A DNA stretch of 13,132 bases from Hyphomicrobiales bacterium (GCA_016201085.1 JACQDO010000003.1:1-13132), one strand, 5' to 3'. Positions 1 through 8,161 are shown, numbered from the stretch's first letter. Notes: generated by a model not told the origin, from the letters alone. Translations and numbers: made by a program.

Positions 1-1133
1 CGGAAGCCGAGCCTGGGCACGTCGTCGCGCAGCTTCTGCCGAGCCTCGGGGCTCCAGCTTTTGACCATGTCCCAGCAGGCATCGAGCGCGTCGTCGTCGT
101 ACAGCAGGCCGACCCAGAAGGCGGTGAGCGAGGGCAGCCGCCGCCACGGCACGCCGTCGGAGCCGCGCATCTCCAGATAGCGCTTGAGCCGCACCTCGGG
201 AAAAATCGTGCTCAGGTGATTGGCCCAGTCGGAAATGGTCGGCCGTTCGCCCGGCAGATCGCTGAGCTTGCCGGCGAAAAAATCCTTGAACGACTTGCCG
301 GAGACGTCGATGTAGCGGTCGCCGCGCTTGATGAAATACATCGGCACATCGAGCGCATAGTCGACCCAGCGCTCGAAGCCCATGCCGTCCTCGAACGCCC
401 AGGGCAGCATGCCGGCGCGGGCATTGTCGGTGTCGCGCCAGATCTGCGAGCGGAACGACAGCAGGCCGTTCGGCTTGCCCTCGGTGAACGGCGAATTGGC
501 GAACAGCGCGGTCGCCACCGGCTGTAGCGCCAGCGACACGCGCAGCTTTTTCACCATGTCGGCTTCCGACGAGAAGTCGAGGTTCGCCTGCACCGTGCAG
601 GTGCGATACATCATGTCGAGGCCGAGCGAGCCCACCTTCGGCATGTAGGCAGTCATGATCTTGTAGCGGCCCTTCGGCATCTTCGGCATGTCGGCGCGGC
701 TCCAATTGGGAGTCATGCCCAAGCCGAGGAAGCCTATCCCTAAGGGCTTTGCCACCTCGCGCAGCTGGGCGAGATGCGCGAACAGCTCGGACGCGGTCTG
801 GTGCACCGTCGTCACCGGCGCGCCGGACAGTTCGAACTGGCCGCCCGGTTCGAGCGAAATGGCGCCGCCATGGGTGACGTCGAACATGCCGATGATGTTG
901 TCGCCCTCCATGATCGGCTCCCAGCCGAGATGGTGTTGCATGCCTTCGAGCAGGGCGCGGATGCTGCGCGGGCCGGCATAGGGCACCGGCCGGTGACCGG
1001 CGACGGTGAAGGCGAACTTCTCATGCTCGGTGCCGACGCGGAATTGCGCCTTCGGCTTGCAGCCCGCTTCGAGCCAGGCGACGAGTTCGTCGCGCGTCTC
1101 GATCGGGGTCATGTCGATCTGGTCACGAGCCAT
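1..1133 (-). CDS. gshA: Glutamate-cysteine ligase, 3' end cut by window edge
   Basis: Catalyses ATP-dependent joining of L-glutamate and L-cysteine to gamma-glutamylcysteine, the first step of glutathione synthesis in the cytoplasm. Translating the minus strand from ATG 1133 gives 377 codons open to the window edge. Family proteins of the plant/alphaproteobacterial type (GCS2) are about 450-460 residues, so roughly 80 C-terminal residues are missing here. Visible family blocks are GTEHEK (34-39), [12 protein letters not shown] (93-104), [10 protein letters not shown] (178-187), [10 protein letters not shown] (211-220) and [15 protein letters not shown] (227-241); the SLEPGG and NLDFSSE segments belong to the substrate and metal-binding pocket. 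The start [10 protein letters not shown] is the form I recall for bradyrhizobial homologues; a second ATG at 1113 is possible, and no strong Shine-Dalgarno precedes either. It is transcribed leftward, divergently from the helicase gene. No frameshift is seen. Confidence 0.95.
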   Translation of the reverse strand, partial: MARDQIDMTPIETRDELVAWLEAGCKPKAQFRVGTEHEKFAFTVAGHRPVPYAGPRSIRALLEGMQHHLGWEPIMEGDNIIGMFDVTHGGAISLEPGGQFELSGAPVTTVHQTASELFAHLAQLREVAKPLGIGFLGLGMTPNWSRADMPKMPKGRYKIMTAYMPKVGSLGLDMMYRTCTVQANLDFSSEADMVKKLRVSLALQPVATALFANSPFTEGKPNGLLSFRSQIWRDTDNARAGMLPWAFEDGMGFERWVDYALDVPMYFIKRGDRYIDVSGKSFKDFFAGKLSDLPGERPTISDWANHLSTIFPEVRLKRYLEMRGSDGVPWRRLPSLTAFWVGLLYDDDALDACWDMVKSWSPEARQKLRDDVPRLGF

Positions 1134-1403
1134 GCAGGAGTCCGGGGCACTTTTTTCGTTTGCGCATTATTTGGGCAGGTACGCTGAAAGGGCGGCGACC
1201 TAAACATGGGTTGCCGGAAAGGGCAATGCGAGGTTGGCGGGATGGTCGCCAGCGAAGAAGAACATTATATCGGCGTCATTGCCGCGATTCATTTCCGCCG
1301 TCATGGTCGAGCTTAACCCGGCCGTCACCCACTCTCTCCGACTCAATTTTCATACGACCAATGCTTCGCTGCCGTGGGCTTAAGTCGCTCGCCCTTTCTC
1401 CGC
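1134..1403. other. Divergent intergenic region with one degenerate hairpin
   Basis: First part of the 455-bp gap between the divergent gshA and helicase genes. I see no convincing coding sequence; the short ORFs here have no family resemblance and no ribosome binding site. At 1299-1328 there is a degenerate hairpin (GGTCGAG, loop, CCCGGCC). It resembles eroded copies of the GTCATGGCCGGG-type palindromes common in Bradyrhizobiaceae. The gshA promoter must lie here, but I cannot point to convincing -35 and -10 boxes. Confidence 0.4.
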
Positions 1404-1500
1404 CCTCATCCTGAGGAGCCACGCGTCGCGTGGCGTCTCGAAGGATGGGGCGGCCACGTCCTTCGAGACGCGCTCCTTCGGAGCGCTCCTCAGGATGAGG
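1404..1500. repeat. 97-bp composite palindromic repeat (cloverleaf)
   Basis: Perfect 16-bp terminal inverted repeats (1404-1419 and 1485-1500, CCTCATCCTGAGGAGC) enclose three more hairpins. These are GCCACGCG-T-CGCGTGGC at 1418-1434, a 12-bp stem (1434-1445 with 1459-1470, CGTCTCGAAGGA), and CGCTCC-TTC-GGAGCG at 1471-1485. As a single strand it can fold into a four-arm cloverleaf. The CCTCATCCTGAGGAG arm is a familiar dispersed intergenic palindrome of Bradyrhizobium and Rhodopseudomonas genomes; I state this from memory. It ends 88 bp before the helicase start codon, so it could lie in that gene's leader or promoter. No transposase is adjacent. Confidence 0.9.
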
Positions 1501-1588
1501 CCGATTGAGGCTGTGCTTCCGGGTTCATTCGAATAGTTCATATTTTGTTCTTTTGCTCCGCCCGCGAATGCCCTATTGATCTCAGCCC

Positions 1589-2698
1589 ATGCCGCAGTTC
1601 ACCCCCCACCAAGATGCCGCGCTGCAGGCCGTCGCCGCCTGGCTCGCTGAAAAGCCGGGCTCGAACGGCACGCCGCAGGTATTCCGCCTGTTCGGCTATG
1701 CCGGCACCGGCAAGACCACGCTCGCCCGACATTTGGCGGAACACGTCGACGGCGAGGTGAAGTTCGCCGCCTTCACCGGCAAGGCGGCTTCCGTGATGCG
1801 CGGCAAGGGCTGCCAAGGGGCCTCCACTATCCACTCGCTCATCTACCGCGCGCGCGAGAGCGGCGAGGAAGTGCCGAACTTCGATCTGTGGGACGAGGCG
1901 CCCGCCTCCAAGGCCGAGCTGATCATCATCGACGAATGCTCGATGGTCGACGCCGAACTGGGCCGCGACCTGCTGTCGTTCGGCGTGCCGCTGCTGGTGC
2001 TTGGGGACCCCGCGCAATTGCCGACGATCCAGGGCGGCGGCTTCTTCACCGAGGCCGAGCCGGACATGATGCTGACCGAAGTGCACCGGCAGGCCGCCGG
2101 AAATCCGATCATCCGGCTGTCGATGGACATCCGCGCCGGCGACTATCTCGAGCCTGGCCGCTACGGCGAGAGCGAAGTGGTGGCGAAGGGCGATCTCGAT
2201 CCGCAGCGTGTGCTGGAGGCCGACCAGGTGCTGGTCGGGCGCAACGCCACGCGCCGCGCCTACAATATGCGAATGCGGGAGCGGCGCGGCTTCGAAGGCG
2301 CGCTGCCGTCGGCCGGCGACAAGCTGGTGTGCCTGCGCAACAACCGCAAGAAGGGCCTGTTCAACGGCGGCCTGTGGACGGTGAAGGAGCGCGGCGGGCG
2401 CAAGAGCGGCATCATGACGATGCGGCTGCTGCCCGACGATGAGACCGCCATCCGCGGCGTCAAGGTGTCGGTGCGGCCGGAATGTTTTTCCGGCGGCATC
2501 GAGCAGGTCGACTGGCAGCGCCGTAAGCCCTACGACGAATTCGACTACGGCTATGTGCTCACCGTGCACAAGGCGCAGGGTTCGCAATGGGACGACGTGG
2601 TGCTGTTCGACGAGAGCTTCGCGTTTCCCGACAGCCGCGAGCGTTGGCTCTATACCGGTGTCACGAGGGCGGCAAAGAAATTGACTGTCGTCGTGTGA
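1589..2698 (+). CDS. Dda/RecD2-like SF1B DNA helicase (AAA_30 / UvrD_C_2)
   Basis: Predicted ATP-dependent 5'-3' DNA helicase of superfamily 1B, 369 residues, close in size to phage T4 Dda and lacking the long N-terminal extension of RecD2. All core motifs are visible: Walker A GYAGTGKT (36-43), motif Ia AFTGKAA (61-67), Walker B LIIIDECSM (111-119), motif III VLGDPAQLP (137-145), motif IV TEVHRQ (163-168), motif V LTVHKAQGSQW (324-334) and motif VI YTGVTRA (355-361) with its arginine finger. A beta-barrel-like insertion probably lies around 240-310. Such chromosomal helicases are widely conserved in alphaproteobacteria and presumably act in repair or fork processing; the exact role is not known to me. 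The start is the first in-frame ATG and matches the usual N-terminus (TPHQDAAL), but it has no clear Shine-Dalgarno. The stop codon lies inside the convergent MFS gene. Confidence 0.92.
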   Translation: MPQFTPHQDAALQAVAAWLAEKPGSNGTPQVFRLFGYAGTGKTTLARHLAEHVDGEVKFAAFTGKAASVMRGKGCQGASTIHSLIYRARESGEEVPNFDLWDEAPASKAELIIIDECSMVDAELGRDLLSFGVPLLVLGDPAQLPTIQGGGFFTEAEPDMMLTEVHRQAAGNPIIRLSMDIRAGDYLEPGRYGESEVVAKGDLDPQRVLEADQVLVGRNATRRAYNMRMRERRGFEGALPSAGDKLVCLRNNRKKGLFNGGLWTVKERGGRKSGIMTMRLLPDDETAIRGVKVSVRPECFSGGIEQVDWQRRKPYDEFDYGYVLTVHKAQGSQWDDVVLFDESFAFPDSRERWLYTGVTRAAKKLTVVV

Positions 2699-3896
2699 TC
2701 TTCCCCGCCCGCCAGCGCACGAACGGCAGCGCCGCCAGCGCGATCGCGGTGAAGGCGGCGCCGGCGAGGAACGTACCGGCAGGACCGGCGATATCCCATA
2801 GCGCCCCGGCGATGATGCTCGCCGCCAGCATGGCAACGCCGCTCACCAGATTGAACATGCCGAAGGCGGTGCCGCGCAATTCCTCCGGCGCGGTATCGGC
2901 GACCAGCGCCGACAGCAGGCCTTGCGTGAGGCCCATATGTAGCCCCCACAGCGTCACTCCGAGCATCACGACGGCAACACTGCCGCCGATGGCGAGCGCC
3001 AGATCGGCCAGCACCAGCAGCGCGAATCCCACGGTGACCACGCCATAGCGACCGATGCGGTCGGACAGCGCGCCAGCCGGCCAGGCCGTGAGCGTGTAGG
3101 CGATGTTCATCACCACCAGCACCAGCGGCACCACCGCGATCGGCAGCCCGACCGATTGCGCGCGCAGCAGCAGGAAAGCTTCGCTGAACCGCGCCAACGT
3201 GAAGATGGCGGCGACGCCGACGATCATCCAATAGACGCGGCTGAGGCGGGCGAGTTCGGCGCGCGACAACGGCGCGCGCACCTTACGCAGGTTTGGCGGG
3301 CGTTCCGGCTCGTGCACGCCGAACACGATGAAGGCGACCGAAATAAAGGCCGGGATGACCGCGATCCAGAACACGGCGGTGAAGTTATTGGCAAAGGCGG
3401 CCATGAACACGATCGCCAACAGCGGCCCAAGCACCGCGCCGATGGTATCGAGCGACTGGCGCAGGCCGTAGGCGCCGCCGCGCAGGCCGGCCGGCGTCAG
3501 ATCGGCGATCAGTGCGTCGCGCGGCGCGCCGCGGATGCCTTTGCCGACGCGATCAACAAAACGCGCGGCGGTCAGCCAGCCGATGCCGGTGGCGAGCGGG
3601 AATATCGGCTTGGTGACGGCGGCAAGGCCATAGCCGAGCGCCGCCAGCCACTTGCGCTTGCCCAGATAATCGCTGAGCGCGCCGGAAAAGACCTTGACGA
3701 TCGAGGCGGTGGCTTCGGCGATGCCTTCGATGATGCCGACGGTGAGCGTGGAGGTGCCCAGCACGGTAACGAGATAGAGCGGCAGCAGCGCATGGATCAT
3801 CTCGGACGAGATGTCCATCGCCATCGACACCAGACCGAGCATCCACACGCTGCCCGGAATCTCGCGCCAGCGGAAGAAGGAGGCTTGGTCTTTCAT
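2661..3896 (-). CDS. MFS transporter, 12-TM type, substrate unknown
   Basis: Integral inner-membrane carrier of the major facilitator superfamily, 411 residues from ATG 3896, consistent with twelve hydrophobic segments. Motif A is present after TM2 as GALSDYLGKRK (72-82). A second strongly conserved block, DRVGKGIRGAPRDALIAD (115-132), lies in the TM4 region and marks a distinct MFS subgroup whose substrate I do not recognise. An upstream in-frame start exists at 3950, but its 18 extra codons lie in the palindromic repeat at 3917-3995 and the linker beside it, so I reject it. There is no good Shine-Dalgarno. It is the last gene of the minus-strand run, about 100 bp after the hydratase/dehydrogenase gene, and its final 38 bp overlap the convergent helicase gene. 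Export of a fatty-acid-related compound is possible from position alone and is unproven. Confidence 0.85.
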   Translation of the reverse strand: MKDQASFFRWREIPGSVWMLGLVSMAMDISSEMIHALLPLYLVTVLGTSTLTVGIIEGIAEATASIVKVFSGALSDYLGKRKWLAALGYGLAAVTKPIFPLATGIGWLTAARFVDRVGKGIRGAPRDALIADLTPAGLRGGAYGLRQSLDTIGAVLGPLLAIVFMAAFANNFTAVFWIAVIPAFISVAFIVFGVHEPERPPNLRKVRAPLSRAELARLSRVYWMIVGVAAIFTLARFSEAFLLLRAQSVGLPIAVVPLVLVVMNIAYTLTAWPAGALSDRIGRYGVVTVGFALLVLADLALAIGGSVAVVMLGVTLWGLHMGLTQGLLSALVADTAPEELRGTAFGMFNLVSGVAMLAASIIAGALWDIAGPAGTFLAGAAFTAIALAALPFVRWRAGKITRRQSISLPPS

Positions 3897-3916
3897 ACGC
3901 AAAGCACTTTTTGTTT

Positions 3917-3995
3917 GTCGTCCCCGCGAAGGCGGGGACCCAGTAATCACTGACCCTCTCGGTGGTTACTGGATGCCCGCTTTCGCGGGCATGAC
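3917..3995. repeat. 79-bp composite palindromic repeat (three hairpins)
   Basis: Fills the gap between the hydratase/dehydrogenase stop and the MFS start. It holds three hairpins: GTCCCCGC-GAAG-GCGGGGAC (3920-3939), a 10-bp stem with one G-U pair (CAGTAATCAC at 3941-3950 with GTGGTTACTG at 3962-3971), and ATGCCCGC-TTTC-GCGGGCAT (3973-3992). The first 26 bases (3917-3942) are identical to 8064-8089 in the repeat upstream of the thiolase gene, so the two belong to one dispersed family. No uridine run follows, so it is not a classical terminator, but the RNA could attenuate or stabilise transcripts between the two genes. Confidence 0.9.
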
Positions 3996-3998
3996 ACC

Positions 3999-6206
3999 TT
4001 AAGCCGCCTCTTTCTTCTTCTGCGGCGCGAAGCGGCCGTAGAAGCTCTCGCCCTTGTCCGCCATCTCGATCAGCAGCTTGCAGGGCGCGAAGCGCGCGCC
4101 GTATTTCTTCTCCAAATCGCGGCAGAGCGCGACGAATTTCTTCGTCCCCATCATGTCGATATAAGACAGCGTGCCGCCGGAGAACGGCGCGAAGCCGAAG
4201 CCGAGGATGGAGCCGACATCGGCCTCGCGCACGTCGGTCAAGACCTTCTCCTCGAAGCAGCGCGCGGTCTCCAGCGCCTGCATGGCCAGCAGGCGGTTCT
4301 TCAGCTCCTGCACGTCGATGGTGTCGGGATCGAGCTTCTTCTTCTGCAATTCGGCGAGGCCCGGCCACAGCTTCTTCGGCTGGCCTTGCGGATAATCGTA
4401 GAAGCCCTTGCCGTTCTTGCGGCCGTAGCGGCCGCGCTTCTCGACCATCTCCTCCAGCAGCGCCTTCTGACTCGGATCGATAGCGGCGGCGCCAAGATCG
4501 GCTTTGGTGGCTTTGAGGATTTTCCAGGCCAGGTCCACCGCCACCTCGTCGTTGAGCGAGAGCGGGCCGACCGGCATGCCGGCCATGCGGCCGACATTCT
4601 CGATCATGGCCGCCGGCACGCCGTCGGTCAGCATCAGGTGGCCTTCGCGGATATAGGTGCCGACCACGCGCGAGGTGTAGAAGCCTCTGCTGTCGTTGAC
4701 CACGATCGGCGTCTTGCGGATGGCGCGCACGTAATCGAGCGCGGCGGCCAGCGCTCTGTCGCCGGTGTTCTTGCCGAGGATGATCTCGACCAGCATCATG
4801 CGGTCGACCGGCGAGAAGAAGTGGATGCCGATGAAGCGCGGCTGATCCTTGAACTCGGTGGCGAGCGAGGTGATCGGCAGCGTCGAGGTGTTGGAGGCAA
4901 ACACCGCCTTGTCGCCGATCACGGCTTGAATTTTTGCGATGACCTCGGACTTGACCTTGCGATCCTCGAACACCGCCTCGATCACCAGCTCGCAGTCCTT
5001 GAGCGCGGCGTAGTCGGGCGTCGGCGTGATGAGCGAGAGCAGTCCGTCGCGCTCGGCGCTTTTCATGCGGCCCTTGGCGACGCGGTCGCTGAGCGCCTTG
5101 TGCAGCCCGGCCTTGCCCTTGTCGGCGGTCTCCTGGTCGCGGTCGATCAGCACGACTTGCAGGCCGGCCGCCGCGCTCACCTGCGCGATGCCGGCGCCCA
5201 TGAAGCCGGCGCCGACGATGCCGATCTTCTTCAGCATGGTCGCCGGCTCGGCCGCCGGCCGCCGCGCGCCTTTGTTCAACTCCTGCATGGAGACGAACAG
5301 CGTGCGGATCATGGCGGCTGCTTCCTTTGAGCGCAGGATTTTGGCGAACCAGCGCGACTCGACGCGCAGCGCCACGTCCATCGGCACTTGCAGGCCTTCA
5401 TAGACGGTCTGCATGATGGCACGCGCGGCCGGATAATTGTCGTAGGTCTCGCGCCGGTAGATGGCGTTGGCCGGCGGGAACACCATCATGCCGGCTTTCG
5501 AATAGACCGGGCCGCCCGGCAGCTTGAAGCCCTTCTCGTCCCACGGCTTGACCGCCTTGCCGCCGGCCTTGATCCAGTCCTTGGCGGCCTTGACGAGATC
5601 GGCTGGCGGCACCACGGCGTCGATCAGCTTCATCGCCTTGGCGCGGTCGAGCTTGAGCTGGTCGCCCTTGAGCAGATATTGCAGCGCGTCGGCGGGCGGC
5701 AGCATGCGCGCGATGCGTTGCGTGCCGCCGGCTCCGGGGAACAGGCCGATCTTGATTTCGGGCAGGCCGAGCCGCGTCTTCGGATTGTCGGCGGCGATGC
5801 GCTGATGGCAGGCGAGCGCCAGCTCGAAGCCGCCGCCCATGGCGGTGCCGTTGAGCGCGCACACCCACGGCTTGCCGCCGGTCTCGATGCGGCGATAGAG
5901 CAGCGACAGCTTGCGGCTTTCCTCGAACACGTAAAGCGCGGCGACCTCGCCGCCTTTGTTCTTCACCAGGTCGGCATAGACCGCGCCCATGCGCTCCAGC
6001 ATGGTGAGATCGGCGCCGCCGCAGAAGGCGTCCTTGCCCGAGGTGATGACCGCGCCCTTGATGGTCGCGTCAGTCGCGACCTTCTCGACCAGCCCGGCGA
6101 GTTCCTCGATCGTGCTCATGTCGATGACGTTCATCGAGCGGCCGGGCATGTCCCAGGTGACGAGCGCGATGCCGTCGCCGTCGATATCGAGTTTGAAATT
6201 GCTCAT
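3999..6206 (-). CDS. fadJ: Enoyl-CoA hydratase / 3-hydroxyacyl-CoA dehydrogenase, bifunctional
   Basis: Multifunctional beta-oxidation enzyme of 735 residues, FadB/FadJ alpha-subunit type, cytoplasmic. It hydrates trans-2-enoyl-CoA and oxidises the L-3-hydroxyacyl-CoA with NAD+. The N-terminal crotonase domain (about 1-200) has the oxyanion segment NGTAMGGGFELAL (119-131) and both expected catalytic glutamates, E128 and E150 (GLPEIKIG). The Rossmann domain starts near 326 with IGIVGAGFMGAGIAQ (328-342). The dehydrogenase dyad is H462 (IGIHFFSPVDRM) with E474 (VEII), followed by NDSRGFYTSRV (504-514) and two C-terminal helical repeats. Length fits FadB/FadJ (about 715-730). The start has a good Shine-Dalgarno (GAGG, 6218-6215, 8 nt before the ATG). 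Thiolase and cupin genes lie upstream on the same strand, with a palindromic repeat in the gap. The choice of fadJ over fadB is by convention in this group, not proven. Confidence 0.93.
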   Translation of the reverse strand: MSNFKLDIDGDGIALVTWDMPGRSMNVIDMSTIEELAGLVEKVATDATIKGAVITSGKDAFCGGADLTMLERMGAVYADLVKNKGGEVAALYVFEESRKLSLLYRRIETGGKPWVCALNGTAMGGGFELALACHQRIAADNPKTRLGLPEIKIGLFPGAGGTQRIARMLPPADALQYLLKGDQLKLDRAKAMKLIDAVVPPADLVKAAKDWIKAGGKAVKPWDEKGFKLPGGPVYSKAGMMVFPPANAIYRRETYDNYPAARAIMQTVYEGLQVPMDVALRVESRWFAKILRSKEAAAMIRTLFVSMQELNKGARRPAAEPATMLKKIGIVGAGFMGAGIAQVSAAAGLQVVLIDRDQETADKGKAGLHKALSDRVAKGRMKSAERDGLLSLITPTPDYAALKDCELVIEAVFEDRKVKSEVIAKIQAVIGDKAVFASNTSTLPITSLATEFKDQPRFIGIHFFSPVDRMMLVEIILGKNTGDRALAAALDYVRAIRKTPIVVNDSRGFYTSRVVGTYIREGHLMLTDGVPAAMIENVGRMAGMPVGPLSLNDEVAVDLAWKILKATKADLGAAAIDPSQKALLEEMVEKRGRYGRKNGKGFYDYPQGQPKKLWPGLAELQKKKLDPDTIDVQELKNRLLAMQALETARCFEEKVLTDVREADVGSILGFGFAPFSGGTLSYIDMMGTKKFVALCRDLEKKYGARFAPCKLLIEMADKGESFYGRFAPQKKKEAA

Positions 6207-6229
6207 GGTCGTTTCCTCGTTCTTTCTTC

Positions 6230-6339
6230 ACCTCTCCCATGGGGAGAGGTCGGATCGCGCAGCGATCCGGGTGAGGGGTTAGAGCGTATCGAGAGTCCTA
6301 GATCCCCTCACCCCAACCCTCTCCCCAACGGGGAGAGGG
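6230..6339. repeat. 110-bp composite palindromic repeat (four stems)
   Basis: Lies between the cupin stop (6365) and the fadJ-like start (6206). It contains ACCTCTCCC-ATG-GGGAGAGGT (6230-6250), CGGATCGC-GCA-GCGATCCG (6251-6269), a long-range 10-bp stem (GGGTGAGGGG at 6269-6278 with CCCCTCACCC at 6304-6313), and CCCTCTCCCC-AAC-GGGGAGAGGG (6317-6339). The first and last hairpins can also pair with each other's arms, so several folds compete. CCCTCTCCCC palindromes are common between genes in Rhizobiales. It sits only about 12 bp from the fadJ-like Shine-Dalgarno, so it could influence translation or mRNA processing there. Confidence 0.9.
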
Positions 6340-6364
6340 AGCGCGCCTGTGATTACCGGAGTTC

Positions 6365-6826
6365 TCATGGATAAGGTTCGCCGTTCTTCTTGCTGTAACG
6401 CACGGTCTTGCCGTCGCCCTCGACCATCATGTCGATGTCGGAATAATACGCCCGCTCTTTCGGCGCCTTGCTGCCGACTTCCATGATCACGGCATCTTTA
6501 TCCGAGCGGTTGACCAGGCAGTGGCCGTTGGCAACGCCGGCCTTCCAGGCGGCCGCGTCGCCCGGCTTAAGCACGGTCTCAGCCCCGTCCTCGCGCAGCA
6601 CCACTTCGCCCGAGAGCACGTAGACGAGTTCGTCCTCGTTCTCGTGCCAGTGCCGTTGCGACGACGCGGCGCCCGGCTTGAGCGTGCAGATATTCACGCC
6701 GAACTGGCTGAGTCCGGCGGCGCGCGCCAGCCGTTTGCGGGCGCGTCCCTCCACCGCCTTGTCGAACGGCGGCGGATATCGGGTCGCGGTATCGAGCGGG
6801 ATCTTGTCGATGTCGATCTTGGGCAT
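6365..6826 (-). CDS. Small single-domain cupin protein, function unknown
   Basis: A 153-residue cytoplasmic cupin_2-type beta-barrel protein with no signal peptide. Cupin motif 1 is intact: H59-W-H61, then E66 and G73 in the spacing G(X)5HXH(X)4E(X)6G. Motif 2 has G89, G97, H102 and N106. The metal ligands are therefore expected to be H59, H61, E66 and H102, consistent with a bound divalent metal. The substrate cannot be deduced; similar proteins are annotated only as cupin-domain or sugar-binding-like proteins. The ATG lies 3 bp after the thiolase stop without a clear Shine-Dalgarno, so translation is probably coupled to the thiolase. That tight spacing ties it to the beta-oxidation cluster. 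Roles in acyl-CoA sensing or as a small isomerase or dioxygenase are guesses. Confidence 0.85.
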   Translation of the reverse strand: MPKIDIDKIPLDTATRYPPPFDKAVEGRARKRLARAAGLSQFGVNICTLKPGAASSQRHWHENEDELVYVLSGEVVLREDGAETVLKPGDAAAWKAGVANGHCLVNRSDKDAVIMEVGSKAPKERAYYSDIDMMVEGDGKTVRYSKKNGEPYP

Positions 6827-6829
6827 TGC

Positions 6830-8038
6830 TTACACGCGTTCGATGATCGTCGCGGTGCCCATGCCCATGCCGATGCAAAGCGTGATCAGCGCCGTCGACT
6901 TGCCGCTGCGCTCCAGTTCGTCGAGCACGGTGCCGAGGATCATGGCGCCGGTAGCCCCGAGCGGATGGCCCATGGCGATGGCCCCGCCGCAGACATTCAT
7001 CTTGTCGTGCGGAATGTCGAGCGCCTGCATGTAGCGCAGCACCACCGAGGCGAAAGCCTCGTTGAGCTCGTACAGGTCGATGTCCTTGACGCTCATGCCG
7101 GCTTTCTTGAGCACCTTCTCGGTCACCGGAATCGGGCCGGTGAGCATGATCGCCGGCTCCGAGCCGATATTGGCGAAGGCCTTGATGCGCGCGCGGGGCT
7201 TGAGGCCGGCGGCAAGGCCGGCTTCCCTGCTGCCGATCAAGACGGCAGCGGCGCCGTCGACGATGCCGGAGGAATTGCCCGGCGTGTGCACGTGGTTGAT
7301 CGCCTCGACATCGGGATGCTTCTGCACGGCGACGGCGTCGAAACCGGCCATCTCGCCCATCTGCACGAACGACGGCTGCAGCTGCGCCAGCGTCTGCATG
7401 GTGGTGCTCGGACGCATGTGCTCGTCCTTGGCCAGGATCGGCAGCCCGTTGCAGTCGCGCACGGCGATCACCGAATTCTTGAAGCGGCCCTCGTCCCAGG
7501 ACTTGGCGGTGCGCCGCTGGCTCTCCACCGCATAGGCGTCGACGTCGTCGCGCGAGAAGCCGTATTTGGTGGCGATCAGATCGGCGGAAATGCCCTGCGG
7601 CAGGAAGTAGGTTTCGACCGCGATCGTGGGATCGACCGGCCAGGCGCCGCCGGAGGCGCCGATGCCGACGCGGCTCATCGATTCGACACCGCCGCCGATG
7701 GTCATGTCGTGCTGCCCGGACATCACATGCATGGCGGCGAAATTCACCGCATCCAGACCGGAGGCGCAGAAACGGTTGATCTGCACGCCCGGCACCTGAT
7801 CGCCGAGCCCCGCCACCAGCGCTGACGCGCGGGCGATGTCGCCGCCGGCCTCGCCGACCGGATCGACGCAGCCCAGGACCACATCGTCGATCATCTCGGG
7901 CTTGAGCTTGTTGCGATCCTTGATCGCGGCGAGCGCCTGCGCCGCCAGATTGAGCGCCGTCACCTCATGCAGCGCGCCGTCGGACTTGCCGCGGCCGCGC
8001 GGCGTGCGCACGGCGTCGTAGATGAATGCGTCGGGCAT
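6830..8038 (-). CDS. fadA: Thiolase (acetyl-CoA C-acyltransferase)
   Basis: Cleaves 3-ketoacyl-CoA with CoA to acetyl-CoA and a shortened acyl-CoA, the last step of beta-oxidation; it can also run toward condensation. It has 402 residues, the normal length for a type I/II thiolase. The nucleophile is C91 in [12 protein letters not shown] (87-98), the NEAFA block is at 326-330, H358 lies in [15 protein letters not shown] (351-365), and the second catalytic cysteine is C388 in CIGMGMGTA. All catalytic residues are present. A good Shine-Dalgarno (GGAG, 8051-8048) lies 9 nt before the ATG. The cupin gene follows 3 bp after the stop, and the fadJ-like gene encodes the expected alpha-subunit partner. 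It could equally be named as an acetyl-CoA acetyltransferase; chain-length preference cannot be read from sequence. Confidence 0.93.
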   Translation of the reverse strand: MPDAFIYDAVRTPRGRGKSDGALHEVTALNLAAQALAAIKDRNKLKPEMIDDVVLGCVDPVGEAGGDIARASALVAGLGDQVPGVQINRFCASGLDAVNFAAMHVMSGQHDMTIGGGVESMSRVGIGASGGAWPVDPTIAVETYFLPQGISADLIATKYGFSRDDVDAYAVESQRRTAKSWDEGRFKNSVIAVRDCNGLPILAKDEHMRPSTTMQTLAQLQPSFVQMGEMAGFDAVAVQKHPDVEAINHVHTPGNSSGIVDGAAAVLIGSREAGLAAGLKPRARIKAFANIGSEPAIMLTGPIPVTEKVLKKAGMSVKDIDLYELNEAFASVVLRYMQALDIPHDKMNVCGGAIAMGHPLGATGAMILGTVLDELERSGKSTALITLCIGMGMGTATIIERV

Positions 8039-8063
8039 CTTTCAGTTCTCCATCTTATCCGCC

Positions 8064-8157
8064 GTCGTCCCCGCGAAGGCGGGGACCCATACGCCGTGAC
8101 CTATCGAGGCGCTGCGGAGTATGGATCCCGGGCCTCGCTTCGCTCGCCCGGGACGAC
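8064..8157. repeat. 94-bp composite palindromic repeat
   Basis: Bounded by a perfect 7-bp inverted repeat (GTCGTCC at 8064-8070, GGACGAC at 8151-8157). Inside are GTCCCCGC-GAAG-GCGGGGAC (8067-8086), a stem CCATAC / GTATGG (8087-8092 with 8119-8124), and TCCCGGGC / GCCCGGGA (8126-8133 with 8146-8153). Its left 26 bases match the repeat at 3917-3942 exactly. It ends 4 bp before the acyl-CoA dehydrogenase stop codon and begins 13 bp upstream of the thiolase Shine-Dalgarno, so it separates two genes expected to be co-transcribed. Confidence 0.9.
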
Positions 8158-8161
8158 AGAA

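Noticed and set aside
1261..1414. Small protein encoded in the gshA/helicase gap (plus frame 1160-1414)
   Set aside because: It is Arg/Pro/Ser-rich, starts without a ribosome binding site and ends in the repeat region, with no family resemblance.
1538..2836. A 432-codon open frame on the minus strand opposite the helicase gene
   Set aside because: It is an antisense shadow of a gene with every helicase motif intact, and its composition (Ala, His, Arg, Gln) is typical of such shadows.
4386..6374. Long plus-strand frames (4386-5330 and 5388-6374) opposite the fadJ-like gene
   Set aside because: They mirror a complete bifunctional enzyme, have no recognisable motif, and the second runs into the palindromic repeat.
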